From positions 775-10,131 of the forward strand of contig DAXQ01000026.1 in NCBI GenBank assembly GCA_002506485.1: DNA of 9,357 nt. Reading direction: 5' to 3'. Made by a program: the position numbers and the translations under genes. Each line of letters opens with the position of its first letter. The stretch's first letter is position 1. This document shows, piece by piece, positions 1 to 5,748 of the stretch. Under the pieces are notes generated by a model. The model was not told where the DNA came from. It did no database searches and saw only the letters and a program-made list of their open reading frames with translations. The DNA is from Euryarchaeota archaeon UBA136. GTDB taxonomy: Archaea > Thermoplasmatota > Poseidoniia > MGIII > CG-Epi1.

Positions 1-689
1 AATTCTTCCCAGTCAGCAATCTTGTCTTCCCTCTGGCCATATTCCATATGCTCCGAGTAATGTCTAGCCTCAAAGTCTATGCCATTTTGAGTTCCCTCTA
101 CATTAAACCAGGAAAATTCACCCACATAACCCAATGCAGCAAAAAGCAGGACTATGTAAGCAACACAAATTATTTGGGCCCCAAGGTCAGCTTCCTCGCT
201 AAGTTTGCTGAATGAAAAACTAAAGCTACCGGATGATTCAGTCTGGATATTGTATTTCTTGTCCTTACCTAATTCAGCATAATCAATATCCTCTTCTATA
301 TCTCCGGATTTTTCTTGTTCAGTAAGTTTGCTGAAATCAAGATCATCATCTTCATAGAGTGCAGCTTTCAGTTTTTCCCTTTCCCAATAGATTGCAGTCC
401 CAAGTAATGACAATACGGCAAACAGGATGTATTGTCCAAGATTGAATTTGGCTATTTTTTCAATGTAATCAACTTCTTCTTTCGTAATCTCCGAATCTAT
501 GCATCCGTCCTCATCAATGTCCCTCTCGCTCGCATCTTCTTCTGGGCACTTGTCCTTGTCGTTAGTTACCCCATCTCCATCGTCATCGGAGACAATGAAT
601 ATTGGAGACTCATCATCTTCTGCATAGTAGGGGTAGATCGCAATCAGAAAAAAGGCAAATACGACAGCCATCAACGGTCCAAATCTCAT
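1..689 (-). CDS. Membrane protein with calcium-loop (TSP3-like) ectodomain, partial at left edge
   Basis: Reading leftward from an ATG at 689, the frame stays open to the window edge, giving 229 residues with no stop, so the C-terminus is missing. Residues 4-20 are hydrophobic and look like a signal peptide or signal anchor. Residues 34-63 are Asp-rich (DDDGDGVTND at 35-44, then CP at 48-49, then DIDEDGCID), which matches the thrombospondin type 3 / EF-loop pattern that binds calcium; Cys48 and Cys63 could form a disulfide. Membrane spans follow at about 84-102 and 170-188, separated by an acidic, presumably cytoplasmic segment (about 103-168). The start abuts the stop of the DCC-family gene (TAG then ATG with no gap), so the two are probably co-transcribed. 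Such Asp-rich repeats are common in surface proteins of marine Euryarchaeota (family knowledge). The specific function is unknown. Confidence 0.8.
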   Translation of the reverse strand, partial: MRFGPLMAVVFAFFLIAIYPYYAEDDESPIFIVSDDDGDGVTNDKDKCPEEDASERDIDEDGCIDSEITKEEVDYIEKIAKFNLGQYILFAVLSLLGTAIYWEREKLKAALYEDDDLDFSKLTEQEKSGDIEEDIDYAELGKDKKYNIQTESSGSFSFSFSKLSEEADLGAQIICVAYIVLLFAALGYVGEFSWFNVEGTQNGIDFEARHYSEHMEYGQREDKIADWEE

Positions 690-1043
690 CTATATTTCAC
701 AGACCCCATGACAGTATCTTTTTTTTGCAATTTGCTCATAGATATAGTCCAGAATGTCCATAATTAGAGGTAGGTGTGAAAGGGCCCAGATGGGTCTGGC
801 CCACCATATTTTCTGGCTTAGATAGACCACCGCCTTGGCACCCCCATATACTTTTCGATTGTTCCCTATGACTTTCATCTCGGGTAGGTAATCGCCTTCT
901 TTGATATTCAGTAATTTCATTACGGTGTGATTCTGTAATGGCCTGATTCTGCAATCCCTCTTTTCCAGAGATGGTTTGAAAGTATGAGCACCTGAAGTAC
1001 AGAAGGGGCATGACGCGTCATAGAGTAACCAAGTGGAGTTCAT
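690..1043 (-). CDS. DCC (DUF393) family thiol-disulfide oxidoreductase-like protein
   Basis: This 117-residue protein fits the DCC/DUF393 family in both length and motifs. The N-terminus reads LLYDASCPFC, the family's YDxxCPxC signature, with Cys12 and Cys15 forming a CxxC redox pair. A central GAKAVVYL segment (68-75) and a C-terminal region with a loose 'IYxxIAKKRY' element (101-110) also fit. The family is predicted to be a thioredoxin-like oxidoreductase, but substrates are largely unknown. No signal peptide is visible, so it is probably cytosolic. Two further cysteines at 111 and 115 near the end form a CxxxC. Its ATG overlaps the TGA of the upstream M50 peptidase gene by four bases (ATGA), and its stop touches the next start, so it lies in a three-gene operon. 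A role in the redox state of its neighbours is only inference. Confidence 0.85.
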   Translation of the reverse strand: MNSTWLLYDASCPFCTSGAHTFKPSLEKRDCRIRPLQNHTVMKLLNIKEGDYLPEMKVIGNNRKVYGGAKAVVYLSQKIWWARPIWALSHLPLIMDILDYIYEQIAKKRYCHGVCEI

Positions 1044-1765
1044 CCTAGGACCGGACTATTCCAATAGACCATCGCCAATGCGAAGATTGCTGCAATTATG
1101 CCCAGATATGCCGGTTTACTCCACATTATGACCTTGGATCCATCCAGAGGTTGTACGGGTATCATGTTGAATCCACCTAGTATAAGATTTATAACAATTA
1201 TGAATCTTGCTAATTCCCCCAGCAAGGATATCGGCCAATCGAGACCAGCAGTGAAAATGTAGATTGGTAAGGCTACAATTGCAATAGCGATATTTGTTAA
1301 GGGCCCCACAGCGGCGATAATCCCATTCTGTCGGTCCGTTATCCTTCCAGACACCATTACAGCACCAGGTGCAGCCAAAAGAAAACCGAACGCAGACATG
1401 GCCAGGGCAAAGTACAATCCGTTCTTGTTGCCTCTGTATTCGGCCCAGCAACCATACTGTTGCGCCATCCATTTGTGTGCCAATTCGTGTAGTAGAAATC
1501 CAGTCATCACCGCTGCAAAGGCAAGGGGCAAGGTTGTAATCAGAATACTTGGATCATCCATTACGACGAATAGACCATTGCTCAGAGCCAGAGCAAAGGC
1601 TAGTGTCAGGAATCCGATTGATTCTCTGAGTTGTTCCTTTTCATAATCCGAGAAGGCCATTTTGCTATGAGGTCTTCGATTTATCTGAACAGGTTCCCCC
1701 CATCCATCAGACATTACGTATCTTACCTGAAAGTTTTGATTCCTGCGTGATGGATCTCTCCACAT
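1040..1765 (-). CDS. Site-2-protease-like M50 family zinc metallopeptidase
   Basis: The 241-residue polytopic membrane protein carries the hallmarks of the M50/site-2 protease family. HELAH at 93-97 is the HExxH zinc motif, GPLTN at 154-158 is the conserved GPxxN turn, and PVQPLDGSK around 203-211 supplies the third zinc ligand Asp208. About six hydrophobic spans are visible (roughly 49-68, 74-95, 117-138, 146-171, 183-200, 216-235), and there is no PDZ domain, so this resembles the minimal archaeal/bacterial rhomboid-sized S2P. The family cleaves membrane-embedded substrates, often releasing regulators. The start at 1765 gives a polar 48-residue N-terminal extension; ATGs at residues 18 and 36 are alternatives, and no strong ribosome-binding site decides between them. 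It leads the operon with the DCC protein and the calcium-loop membrane protein; the latter is a possible but unproven substrate. Confidence 0.88.
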   Translation of the reverse strand: MWRDPSRRNQNFQVRYVMSDGWGEPVQINRRPHSKMAFSDYEKEQLRESIGFLTLAFALALSNGLFVVMDDPSILITTLPLAFAAVMTGFLLHELAHKWMAQQYGCWAEYRGNKNGLYFALAMSAFGFLLAAPGAVMVSGRITDRQNGIIAAVGPLTNIAIAIVALPIYIFTAGLDWPISLLGELARFIIVINLILGGFNMIPVQPLDGSKVIMWSKPAYLGIIAAIFALAMVYWNSPVLG

Positions 1766-1812
1766 TATCCAAATCCATACGAGGTGGATTAAGATAGTTA
1801 TGTGACTAACAG

Positions 1813-1818
1813 TTTAAA
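1813..1818 (+). promoter_or_regulatory. TATA-like box for the coiled-coil gene, in the divergent spacer
   Basis: TTTAAA lies 24-29 bases before the ATG at 1842, where an archaeal TATA box would sit for a leaderless transcript. It is the core of the perfect palindrome GTTTAAAC (1812-1819), which reads the same on both strands, so it could also serve the M50 operon starting at 1765. AACAGT is repeated directly at 1808-1813 and 1817-1822. The assignment rests on position and sequence only. Confidence 0.5.
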
Positions 1819-1841
1819 CAGTGGCATAATCCTAGGCTACG

Positions 1842-2066
1842 ATGGACGAGGTAGAGGCCCTGAAACAGAAAATAAAGGATTTGGAATCACAACTGGAAGA
1901 ACAAAAAGAGATGCACGAGATCCAGATGAGCAAGATTAAATCCGAGAACTATGAGGCTCTAGAAGCCTCTCAGACACGTTATCAGGCCGAATTGGAGATT
2001 CAACGGACGAATTTCCAGAGACAGATTGCTGGGCTTAAGGCCAAGCTGGATTCATTCGAAGCCTGA
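1842..2066 (+). CDS. Small coiled-coil protein, unknown function
   Basis: This 74-residue protein is nearly one continuous predicted helix. It is rich in Glu, Lys and Gln, has no Pro or Gly before the end region, and shows heptad-like spacing of Leu/Ile (for example LKQKIKDLESQLEEQ near the N-terminus and IAGLKAKLDSF near the C-terminus). This is typical of a short parallel coiled coil. It has no signal peptide and no membrane span, so it is presumably cytosolic. A well-placed TATA-like box 24-29 bases upstream of the ATG and the non-random amino-acid pattern support a real gene. It stands alone between the divergent M50 operon and tRNA-Glu. Similar low-complexity helices occur in prefoldin-like and SMC-like proteins, but nothing identifies it as either. 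Confidence 0.65.
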   Translation: MDEVEALKQKIKDLESQLEEQKEMHEIQMSKIKSENYEALEASQTRYQAELEIQRTNFQRQIAGLKAKLDSFEA

Positions 2067-2083
2067 CCAATTTTACAATAACG

Positions 2084-2090
2084 TTAAATT
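2084..2090 (+). promoter_or_regulatory. TATA-like box of tRNA-Glu
   Basis: TTAAATT lies 26-32 bases before the first base of the tRNA-Glu gene (2116). This is the expected place for an archaeal TBP site driving a tRNA with a very short leader. The assignment is from position only. Confidence 0.4.
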
Positions 2091-2115
2091 CCAGCCCTCT
2101 AAGCTGGACACCCAA

Positions 2116-2193
2116 GCTCCCGTGGTGTAGTCCGGTCCATCATCTCGGCCTTTCGAGCCGAATACCCGGGTTCAAATCCCGGCGGGAGCACCA
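2116..2193 (+). tRNA. tRNA-Glu (anticodon UUC), CCA encoded
   Basis: A full cloverleaf can be folded by eye. The acceptor stem is GCTCCCG paired with CGGGAGC. The anticodon stem TCGGC/GCCGA closes a seven-base loop CTTTCGA with anticodon TTC. The T stem CCGGG/CCCGG carries the loop TTCAAAT. The discriminator is A2190 and CCA is encoded at 2191-2193. The D arm has the GG pair at 2134-2135. The sequence resembles archaeal tRNA-Glu. The EamA transporter gene begins about 25 bases downstream on the same strand. Confidence 0.96.
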
Positions 2194-2201
2194 TTTAATT
2201 A
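2194..2201 (+). promoter_or_regulatory. TATA-like box of the EamA transporter gene
   Basis: TTTAATTA begins at the first base after the tRNA CCA end. It is centred about 21-25 bases before the ATGs at 2219 and 2222, which suggests a leaderless or nearly leaderless transcript. It is one argument for these ATGs over the TTG at 2210. The T run could equally help end tRNA-Glu transcription. Confidence 0.4.
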
Positions 2202-2218
2202 ACAGTCGGTTGAACAAG

Positions 2219-3142
2219 ATGATGTCTACCAGTGAACTGAAGAGAACGATGTCAATCGCTCTTGTGGGTGCACTTGCAATTTCTTTTGCCCCAATATTGT
2301 ATAGCGTTTCGGGTCTAAATCCACTAAGTGGGGCTTTCTTCAGAATGATCTATGCCCTCCCCTTTCTTGCTTTGATTATCTGGTTTCGAGGTATAGATGA
2401 TAACCGGACCTTCAACACTAGACTGATTGCGATTGGAGCTGGAATCGTCTTTGCTATTGATTTTGTATCATACCATAGCTCAGTTGACTGGATAGGTGCG
2501 GGCATTTCAACACTAATTGGCAATTCTCAGGTTCTCATCGTGACATTGATGAGTTGGTGGCTATTCGGTGAGAGGCCAAATCTCTCCATTATAATTGCCT
2601 TACCTATTGTAATGCTCGGTTTGTTATTAATTTCTGGGATATGGGACGACGAACCTTATGGATTAAATCCAGTTAGAGGCGTTATTGCTGGCATTTCTGC
2701 CGCTGTTTTCTACTCGGGTTTTTTAATTATATACCGATTTGCCAATAGAGAACTTGCGCCTGCAACTAGTCTGCAATTCGATTCTACAGCAGGTTGTGTT
2801 TTTGGACTTTTAGTTATTAGTATATTACCCTTGCAAGCCTTACATATCGAGCCAATTGATTTCCAGCCTACATGGCCGAGTCATGGTTGGATACTTTCAC
2901 TAGCTATTGTAGGCCAAGTCTTTGGATGGTTAGCAATATCTTATTCATTACCTAGATTGCCAGCAGCACATACTTCATTTGTCCTTCTTCTCCAACCCGT
3001 TTTAACAATAGTGTGGGGAGTTATACTGCTATCAGAGTTACCTTCTATTCAGCAATTCTTGGGTATGTGTTTAATCTTGGGCTCAATTGTAGGAGTTACA
3101 GTCTATGGTTCAGTTGAGGATGGCGCCGAGGGCGAGATTTGA
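2219..3142 (+). CDS. EamA/DMT superfamily transporter (RhaT-like drug/metabolite exporter)
   Basis: This is a 307-residue inner-membrane carrier with about ten hydrophobic spans arranged as two EamA repeats (roughly 8-140 and 153-300). The family marks are GAFFRMIYALPFL at the start of the first repeat's second span, LFGERP near 115-120 and its counterpart LLSELPSIQQFLG near 270-282 (the conserved Glu of each repeat), and LLQPVLTIVWG in the second repeat. Length matches the family (about 280-310). EamA members move amino acids, nucleobase derivatives or other small metabolites; the substrate cannot be read here. I chose ATG 2219 because a TATA-like box lies just upstream; TTG 2210 and ATG 2222 are alternatives. 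The gene lies between tRNA-Glu and tRNA-Ser, and its last six codons and stop (TGA 3140-3142) are the antisense of the tRNA-Ser 3' end. One sampled line of it is about 37% G+C. Confidence 0.9.
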   Translation: MMSTSELKRTMSIALVGALAISFAPILYSVSGLNPLSGAFFRMIYALPFLALIIWFRGIDDNRTFNTRLIAIGAGIVFAIDFVSYHSSVDWIGAGISTLIGNSQVLIVTLMSWWLFGERPNLSIIIALPIVMLGLLLISGIWDDEPYGLNPVRGVIAGISAAVFYSGFLIIYRFANRELAPATSLQFDSTAGCVFGLLVISILPLQALHIEPIDFQPTWPSHGWILSLAIVGQVFGWLAISYSLPRLPAAHTSFVLLLQPVLTIVWGVILLSELPSIQQFLGMCLILGSIVGVTVYGSVEDGAEGEI

Positions 3143-3207
3143 ACTCGCGAGGGATTGCTCCCACGGGCTTTCCAGGCCCGCGCTATACCAGGCTAAGCGA
3201 CCTCGGC
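3121..3207 (-). tRNA. tRNA-Ser (anticodon GGA), CCA encoded
   Basis: Read on the minus strand, the acceptor stem GCCGAGG pairs with CCTCGGC, followed by discriminator G and encoded CCA (complement of 3121-3123). The anticodon stem CGGGC/GCCCG closes the loop CTGGAAA with anticodon GGA. A long class II variable arm (GGGA and TCCC around GCAA) is typical of tRNA-Ser. The T arm is GCGAG/CTCGC with loop TTCAAAT. The sequence is close in style to methanogen tRNA-Ser. Its 3' 22 bases overlap the 3' end of the convergent EamA gene, whose stop codon falls in the T-loop antisense. Confidence 0.96.
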
Positions 3208-3232
3208 TTACCGTCGTCATTTTGAGAGGGGG

Positions 3233-3239
3233 TTTTAGC
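3233..3239 (-). promoter_or_regulatory. TATA-like box of tRNA-Ser
   Basis: On the minus strand GCTAAAA lies 26-32 bases before the 5' end of tRNA-Ser (3207), the usual distance for an archaeal TATA box. It is the only AT-rich run in that spacer, but the match to consensus is modest. Confidence 0.35.
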
Positions 3240-3256
3240 ATTAATCAAGGCATACA

Positions 3257-3263
3257 CTTATTA
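3257..3263 (+). promoter_or_regulatory. Possible TATA box and ribosome-binding site for the gene at 3303
   Basis: CTTATTA at 3257-3263 would place the transcript start near 3287. AGGGGAA (3293-3299) then offers a weak purine-rich ribosome-binding site five bases before the TTG start at 3303. No ATG occurs near the start of this reading frame, so this arrangement supports TTG initiation. Confidence 0.3.
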
Positions 3264-3302
3264 CGAGACCTTTCGGCTGAATAGACAGCTATAGGGGAAA
3301 TT

Positions 3303-3671
3303 TTGGACGAAAAGGAAAGGTTACAGGAAGAAGAAGTAATAAGACAAGAAGAAGAAAGAATAAAGATCCAGAAAGAAAAGGATAGGGCCCTAAAAGAGCG
3401 ATTCAAATCTGTTGTTGAATTGCTGAAGGAAACATACTATCCCGGTCATGCTACCACTGCCAGACGTGTCATCGAAAGGCACCTTATTCGGGAATTTGGG
3501 CTGAAACCTAGACAGGCTACCTACCATGGTGCAGCCATAATAGACTTATTACAGGAGCATGAACTTATCCAACCGTTACCCGAGGTAGATGCAAATGGGC
3601 AACCGTTCACCAAGAAAAAAGGGCCCTTGTTGAAAATAAACATCCGTAAATTACAGGCTTACAAGACCTAA
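3303..3671 (+). CDS. Small conserved-looking protein with charged N-terminal helix, unknown function
   Basis: The 122-residue product begins at a TTG preceded by a weak AGGGGAA ribosome-binding site. Residues 1-33 are a Glu/Lys/Arg-rich helix, probably a coiled coil. Residues 34-88 look like a compact helical domain (SVVELLKETYYPGH, then RRVIERHLIREFGL, then ATYHGAAIIDLLQEHELI) with spacing reminiscent of a winged helix, ending in a basic strand-like segment (KKKGPLLKINIRKL, 104-117). There are no cysteines, no membrane spans and no signal peptide. A nucleic-acid-binding role is a guess from the basic, helix-rich layout; I do not recognise the family. Its TAA (3669-3671) overlaps the stop codon of coaBC on the other strand, so the two genes converge with a 4-base overlap. 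Confidence 0.75.
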   Translation: MDEKERLQEEEVIRQEEERIKIQKEKDRALKERFKSVVELLKETYYPGHATTARRVIERHLIREFGLKPRQATYHGAAIIDLLQEHELIQPLPEVDANGQPFTKKKGPLLKINIRKLQAYKT

Positions 3672-4852
3672 TTAAGTTCTGACGCGATCCTATCTAGTAT
3701 ATTCTCTGAAATTTCTACCTTGCTACCAGAGATCCACTCAGTATTTTTCTTGTCAACGATTGCAACTTTACTTTTCTCCGAGCCCATTGATTTCGAACTG
3801 TTGGCTATAACACAGTTCGCACTTTTCAGCAAGACCCTAGCCTTTTCCAGCAATTCTTTTTCGCTAATCCGGGCTCCCAGTTTGAAAACATACAAGAGAC
3901 CCTTGTGTTTCTTTCGGATGCTATTGATTATCTTTGGTGCTTTCTTCATTTTTAGAGTTATTGGTTTTGCCGAATCCAATTTTCCTTTGGCTTGTTCAGG
4001 TATGAAATCAGATAGTGCAGCAGGCACGATAACTGCATCGTAACGCTTCATACTTTTCACTAGACTCTTTAATTTTGAAAGAGCTTCGAAGCGTGTTGTC
4101 TGGATCCAGTTCCCACATTCATAGTTAGCATTACCCAACCACAAGTCGACATCAGCCCCCATTGCGAAAGCAGATTCGGCCAAAGCAATGGCCATCCTTC
4201 CGCTTGATCTGTTGCTAACCACTCTCACATCGTCGATAGGTTCACTACTGCCCCCCCCTATAATCAGGACCTTCTTCCGATTTAGTGTCTTGGAGCTGGC
4301 CATCTTACATGCCTCAGCCACCAGTCTTTCCTTGGAAGGCAGCTTAGCCTTCCCTTCAATCATCACTGGTTCAATCACATTCGCGAATTTCTTGACAGCC
4401 TTCATGTTTTTCTGAACAATATCTGAATTTGACATATTCTTGTCCATCGCCGGTGCCACAATCATAGGTGTTTTGGCCCCAATACAGGTCAACGCTACTA
4501 GCATGGGCGGGTTGTCACCGATTCCATTTACCATCTTTCCAAGACTGGTTGCACAACAGGGTGTAATCATTAACAAATCAGCCTCGTGTCCTGCGATAAC
4601 ATGTTCAACTTGTCCCGTAATCTCTTTGATTATGGGTTTTCCGCAGGCGAATTCGAGTGATTTCTCACCGACCAGTTCCAGAGCCGCTCGATTGGCAACT
4701 ACCGTTACCCTGGCCCCGTATCTCAGAAGTTCGCGTATGATTCCAACGGTCTCCACACAGGATACCGATCCTGTCACACCTACCCAGACATTTTTGCCTT
4801 CCAGATAATCACCTTTACGTTCAACATTGTTGGCTGGATGATTCAGGTTCAT
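3668..4852 (-). CDS. coaBC: Bifunctional phosphopantothenoylcysteine decarboxylase / phosphopantothenate-cysteine ligase (CoaBC, Dfp)
   Basis: The enzyme joins cysteine to 4'-phosphopantothenate using a nucleotide triphosphate and decarboxylates the product to 4'-phosphopantetheine, two steps of coenzyme A synthesis in the cytosol. The 394 residues show the CoaC flavoprotein half (about 20-185): GVTGS at 25-29, the expected catalytic His84 in VEHV, GDNPPM at 112-117 and PAMDKNM at 134-140. The CoaB half (about 192-394) has IIGGGSSEPIDDVR, SNRSSGRM (Asn214), PAALSDF at 277-283 and a Lys-rich stretch 289-306. The usual bacterial PAMN is PAMD here, and the bacterial Cys-containing flap after GKAKL is not evident; archaeal enzymes also differ in this region. 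ATG 4852 is preferred over a frame extending to 5122 because it overlaps the upstream stop (TAATG) with GGAG five bases ahead. It is the last gene of a three-gene operon. Confidence 0.93.
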   Translation of the reverse strand: MNLNHPANNVERKGDYLEGKNVWVGVTGSVSCVETVGIIRELLRYGARVTVVANRAALELVGEKSLEFACGKPIIKEITGQVEHVIAGHEADLLMITPCCATSLGKMVNGIGDNPPMLVALTCIGAKTPMIVAPAMDKNMSNSDIVQKNMKAVKKFANVIEPVMIEGKAKLPSKERLVAEACKMASSKTLNRKKVLIIGGGSSEPIDDVRVVSNRSSGRMAIALAESAFAMGADVDLWLGNANYECGNWIQTTRFEALSKLKSLVKSMKRYDAVIVPAALSDFIPEQAKGKLDSAKPITLKMKKAPKIINSIRKKHKGLLYVFKLGARISEKELLEKARVLLKSANCVIANSSKSMGSEKSKVAIVDKKNTEWISGSKVEISENILDRIASELN

Positions 4853-5748
4853 TAATTCTCCGCGAGTTGTTTGATTGTTTTTCGGTACTTGTCCAGTACC
4901 AGTTCGATTTGAGTCTCTATTTTGCCCCATCCTTTTTTCAGTGAACCGTAGCGCAAGTGGAATGCACTTGTGGGTGGTCCGCCATCTTCTGCTCTGCAGC
5001 GTTCTATGAATCCCAGAGAAATAAGCCGATTCAAGTGACGATATGCAGTGGGTCTGGTTGTCTCTATCCAGGCTGCAATCTCTTCTGCTGTCCAGGCCCT
5101 GTCTGGCCTCTGGAAAAAACATTCATCAATAATCTTGTAAGGCATTGATTCACGGTATGGATAGTGGTGATTTGAGAACAGTCCAATCCCTCTTCCCAGA
5201 GCACCTAACTCTGATTCGTAGGTCTGGTCAGTTTCCCTTCTGATTTCCCTGATATCTATCCCAAAGGATTCGTCCTTCTCAAGAATCATCATACCTTCTG
5301 GTACAATCTCCTTGGCCTCTTTCAAGGTCTGATTCAGGTTGTTCACTATCTCCCGATAAGTGTCAAGGCAGATTCTAGCCCTGTTCTCCACCCCTGCCCA
5401 TGCCTTTTGTAGGTCGTAGTGCCACAGTCTGACTTTCTTTGGGTCCTCTGCCTTCCCTGGGAAATCCTCCGTGATAAATCCTGCTTCACGTAGCCATTGC
5501 AGATGTCTGTAGATGGCCTGCAAGGGAATGCCTAGTTCAGTTGCAATATCTGACGTCGTCCAGGAACGCGAGGGTTCTGGGATTAAACATTTGGTGAAGA
5601 ATAGAATCCCTGTTTTTGCTCTTTTGGTTTCTCTTGTCTTAGGCCCATCCGTTCCTAAAAATCCGATGGCTTGCAGAAAATCTGCGGCTAAGTTTTCCTT
5701 ACCTCCTCCATAGGTCTCATTCAGGTTCCGGATTCTCAATTTGAACAT
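4852..5748 (-). CDS. Tandem winged-helix DNA-binding protein (internal duplication), putative regulator
   Basis: The 298-residue protein is built from two copies of one unit about 156 residues apart. Each unit has a short ETY/QTY segment, a winged-helix domain and a long tail helix. Copy 1 (about 47-92) has SRSWTTSDIATEL and IYRHLQWLREAGFI; copy 2 (about 204-249) has DRAWTAEEIAAWI and AYRHLNRLISLGFI. The tails pair LQKAW with LKKGW, followed by CLDTYREIVNNL and VLDKYRKTIKQL. The recognition-helix YRHL motif is kept in both. The layout suggests a single chain acting like a homodimer on a two-part operator. ATG 5748 is chosen over GTG 5757 because AAGGAG lies eight bases before it and it forms TAATG with the upstream TPR gene. 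The coupling to coaBC suggests regulation of CoA synthesis or of the operon itself, which is inference. No ligand-binding domain is seen. Confidence 0.85.
   Translation of the reverse strand: MFKLRIRNLNETYGGGKENLAADFLQAIGFLGTDGPKTRETKRAKTGILFFTKCLIPEPSRSWTTSDIATELGIPLQAIYRHLQWLREAGFITEDFPGKAEDPKKVRLWHYDLQKAWAGVENRARICLDTYREIVNNLNQTLKEAKEIVPEGMMILEKDESFGIDIREIRRETDQTYESELGALGRGIGLFSNHHYPYRESMPYKIIDECFFQRPDRAWTAEEIAAWIETTRPTAYRHLNRLISLGFIERCRAEDGGPPTSAFHLRYGSLKKGWGKIETQIELVLDKYRKTIKQLAEN
4858..4861 (-). promoter_or_regulatory. Ribosome-binding site of coaBC
   Basis: GGAG on the minus strand, five bases before the stop/start overlap TAATG, fixes ATG 4852 as the coaBC start. It indicates translational coupling to the upstream winged-helix gene. 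Confidence 0.65.

Noticed and set aside
432..767. Plus-strand open frame of 111 codons
   Set aside because: It lies antisense to the minus-strand calcium-loop membrane protein and the start of the DCC gene, both of which have clear motifs; its own sequence shows no family features.
2116..3207. tRNA 3' ends as integration (att) direct repeats flanking the transporter
   Set aside because: The two tRNAs are different and in opposite orientation; their shared TTCAAAT core is just the T-loop common to tRNAs. No direct repeat pair or integrase is seen.
4853..5122. N-terminal extension of coaBC upstream of ATG 4852
   Set aside because: The 90 extra codons overlap the winged-helix gene in another frame and look like random sequence, while ATG 4852 has a ribosome-binding site and a TAATG junction and matches the family length.
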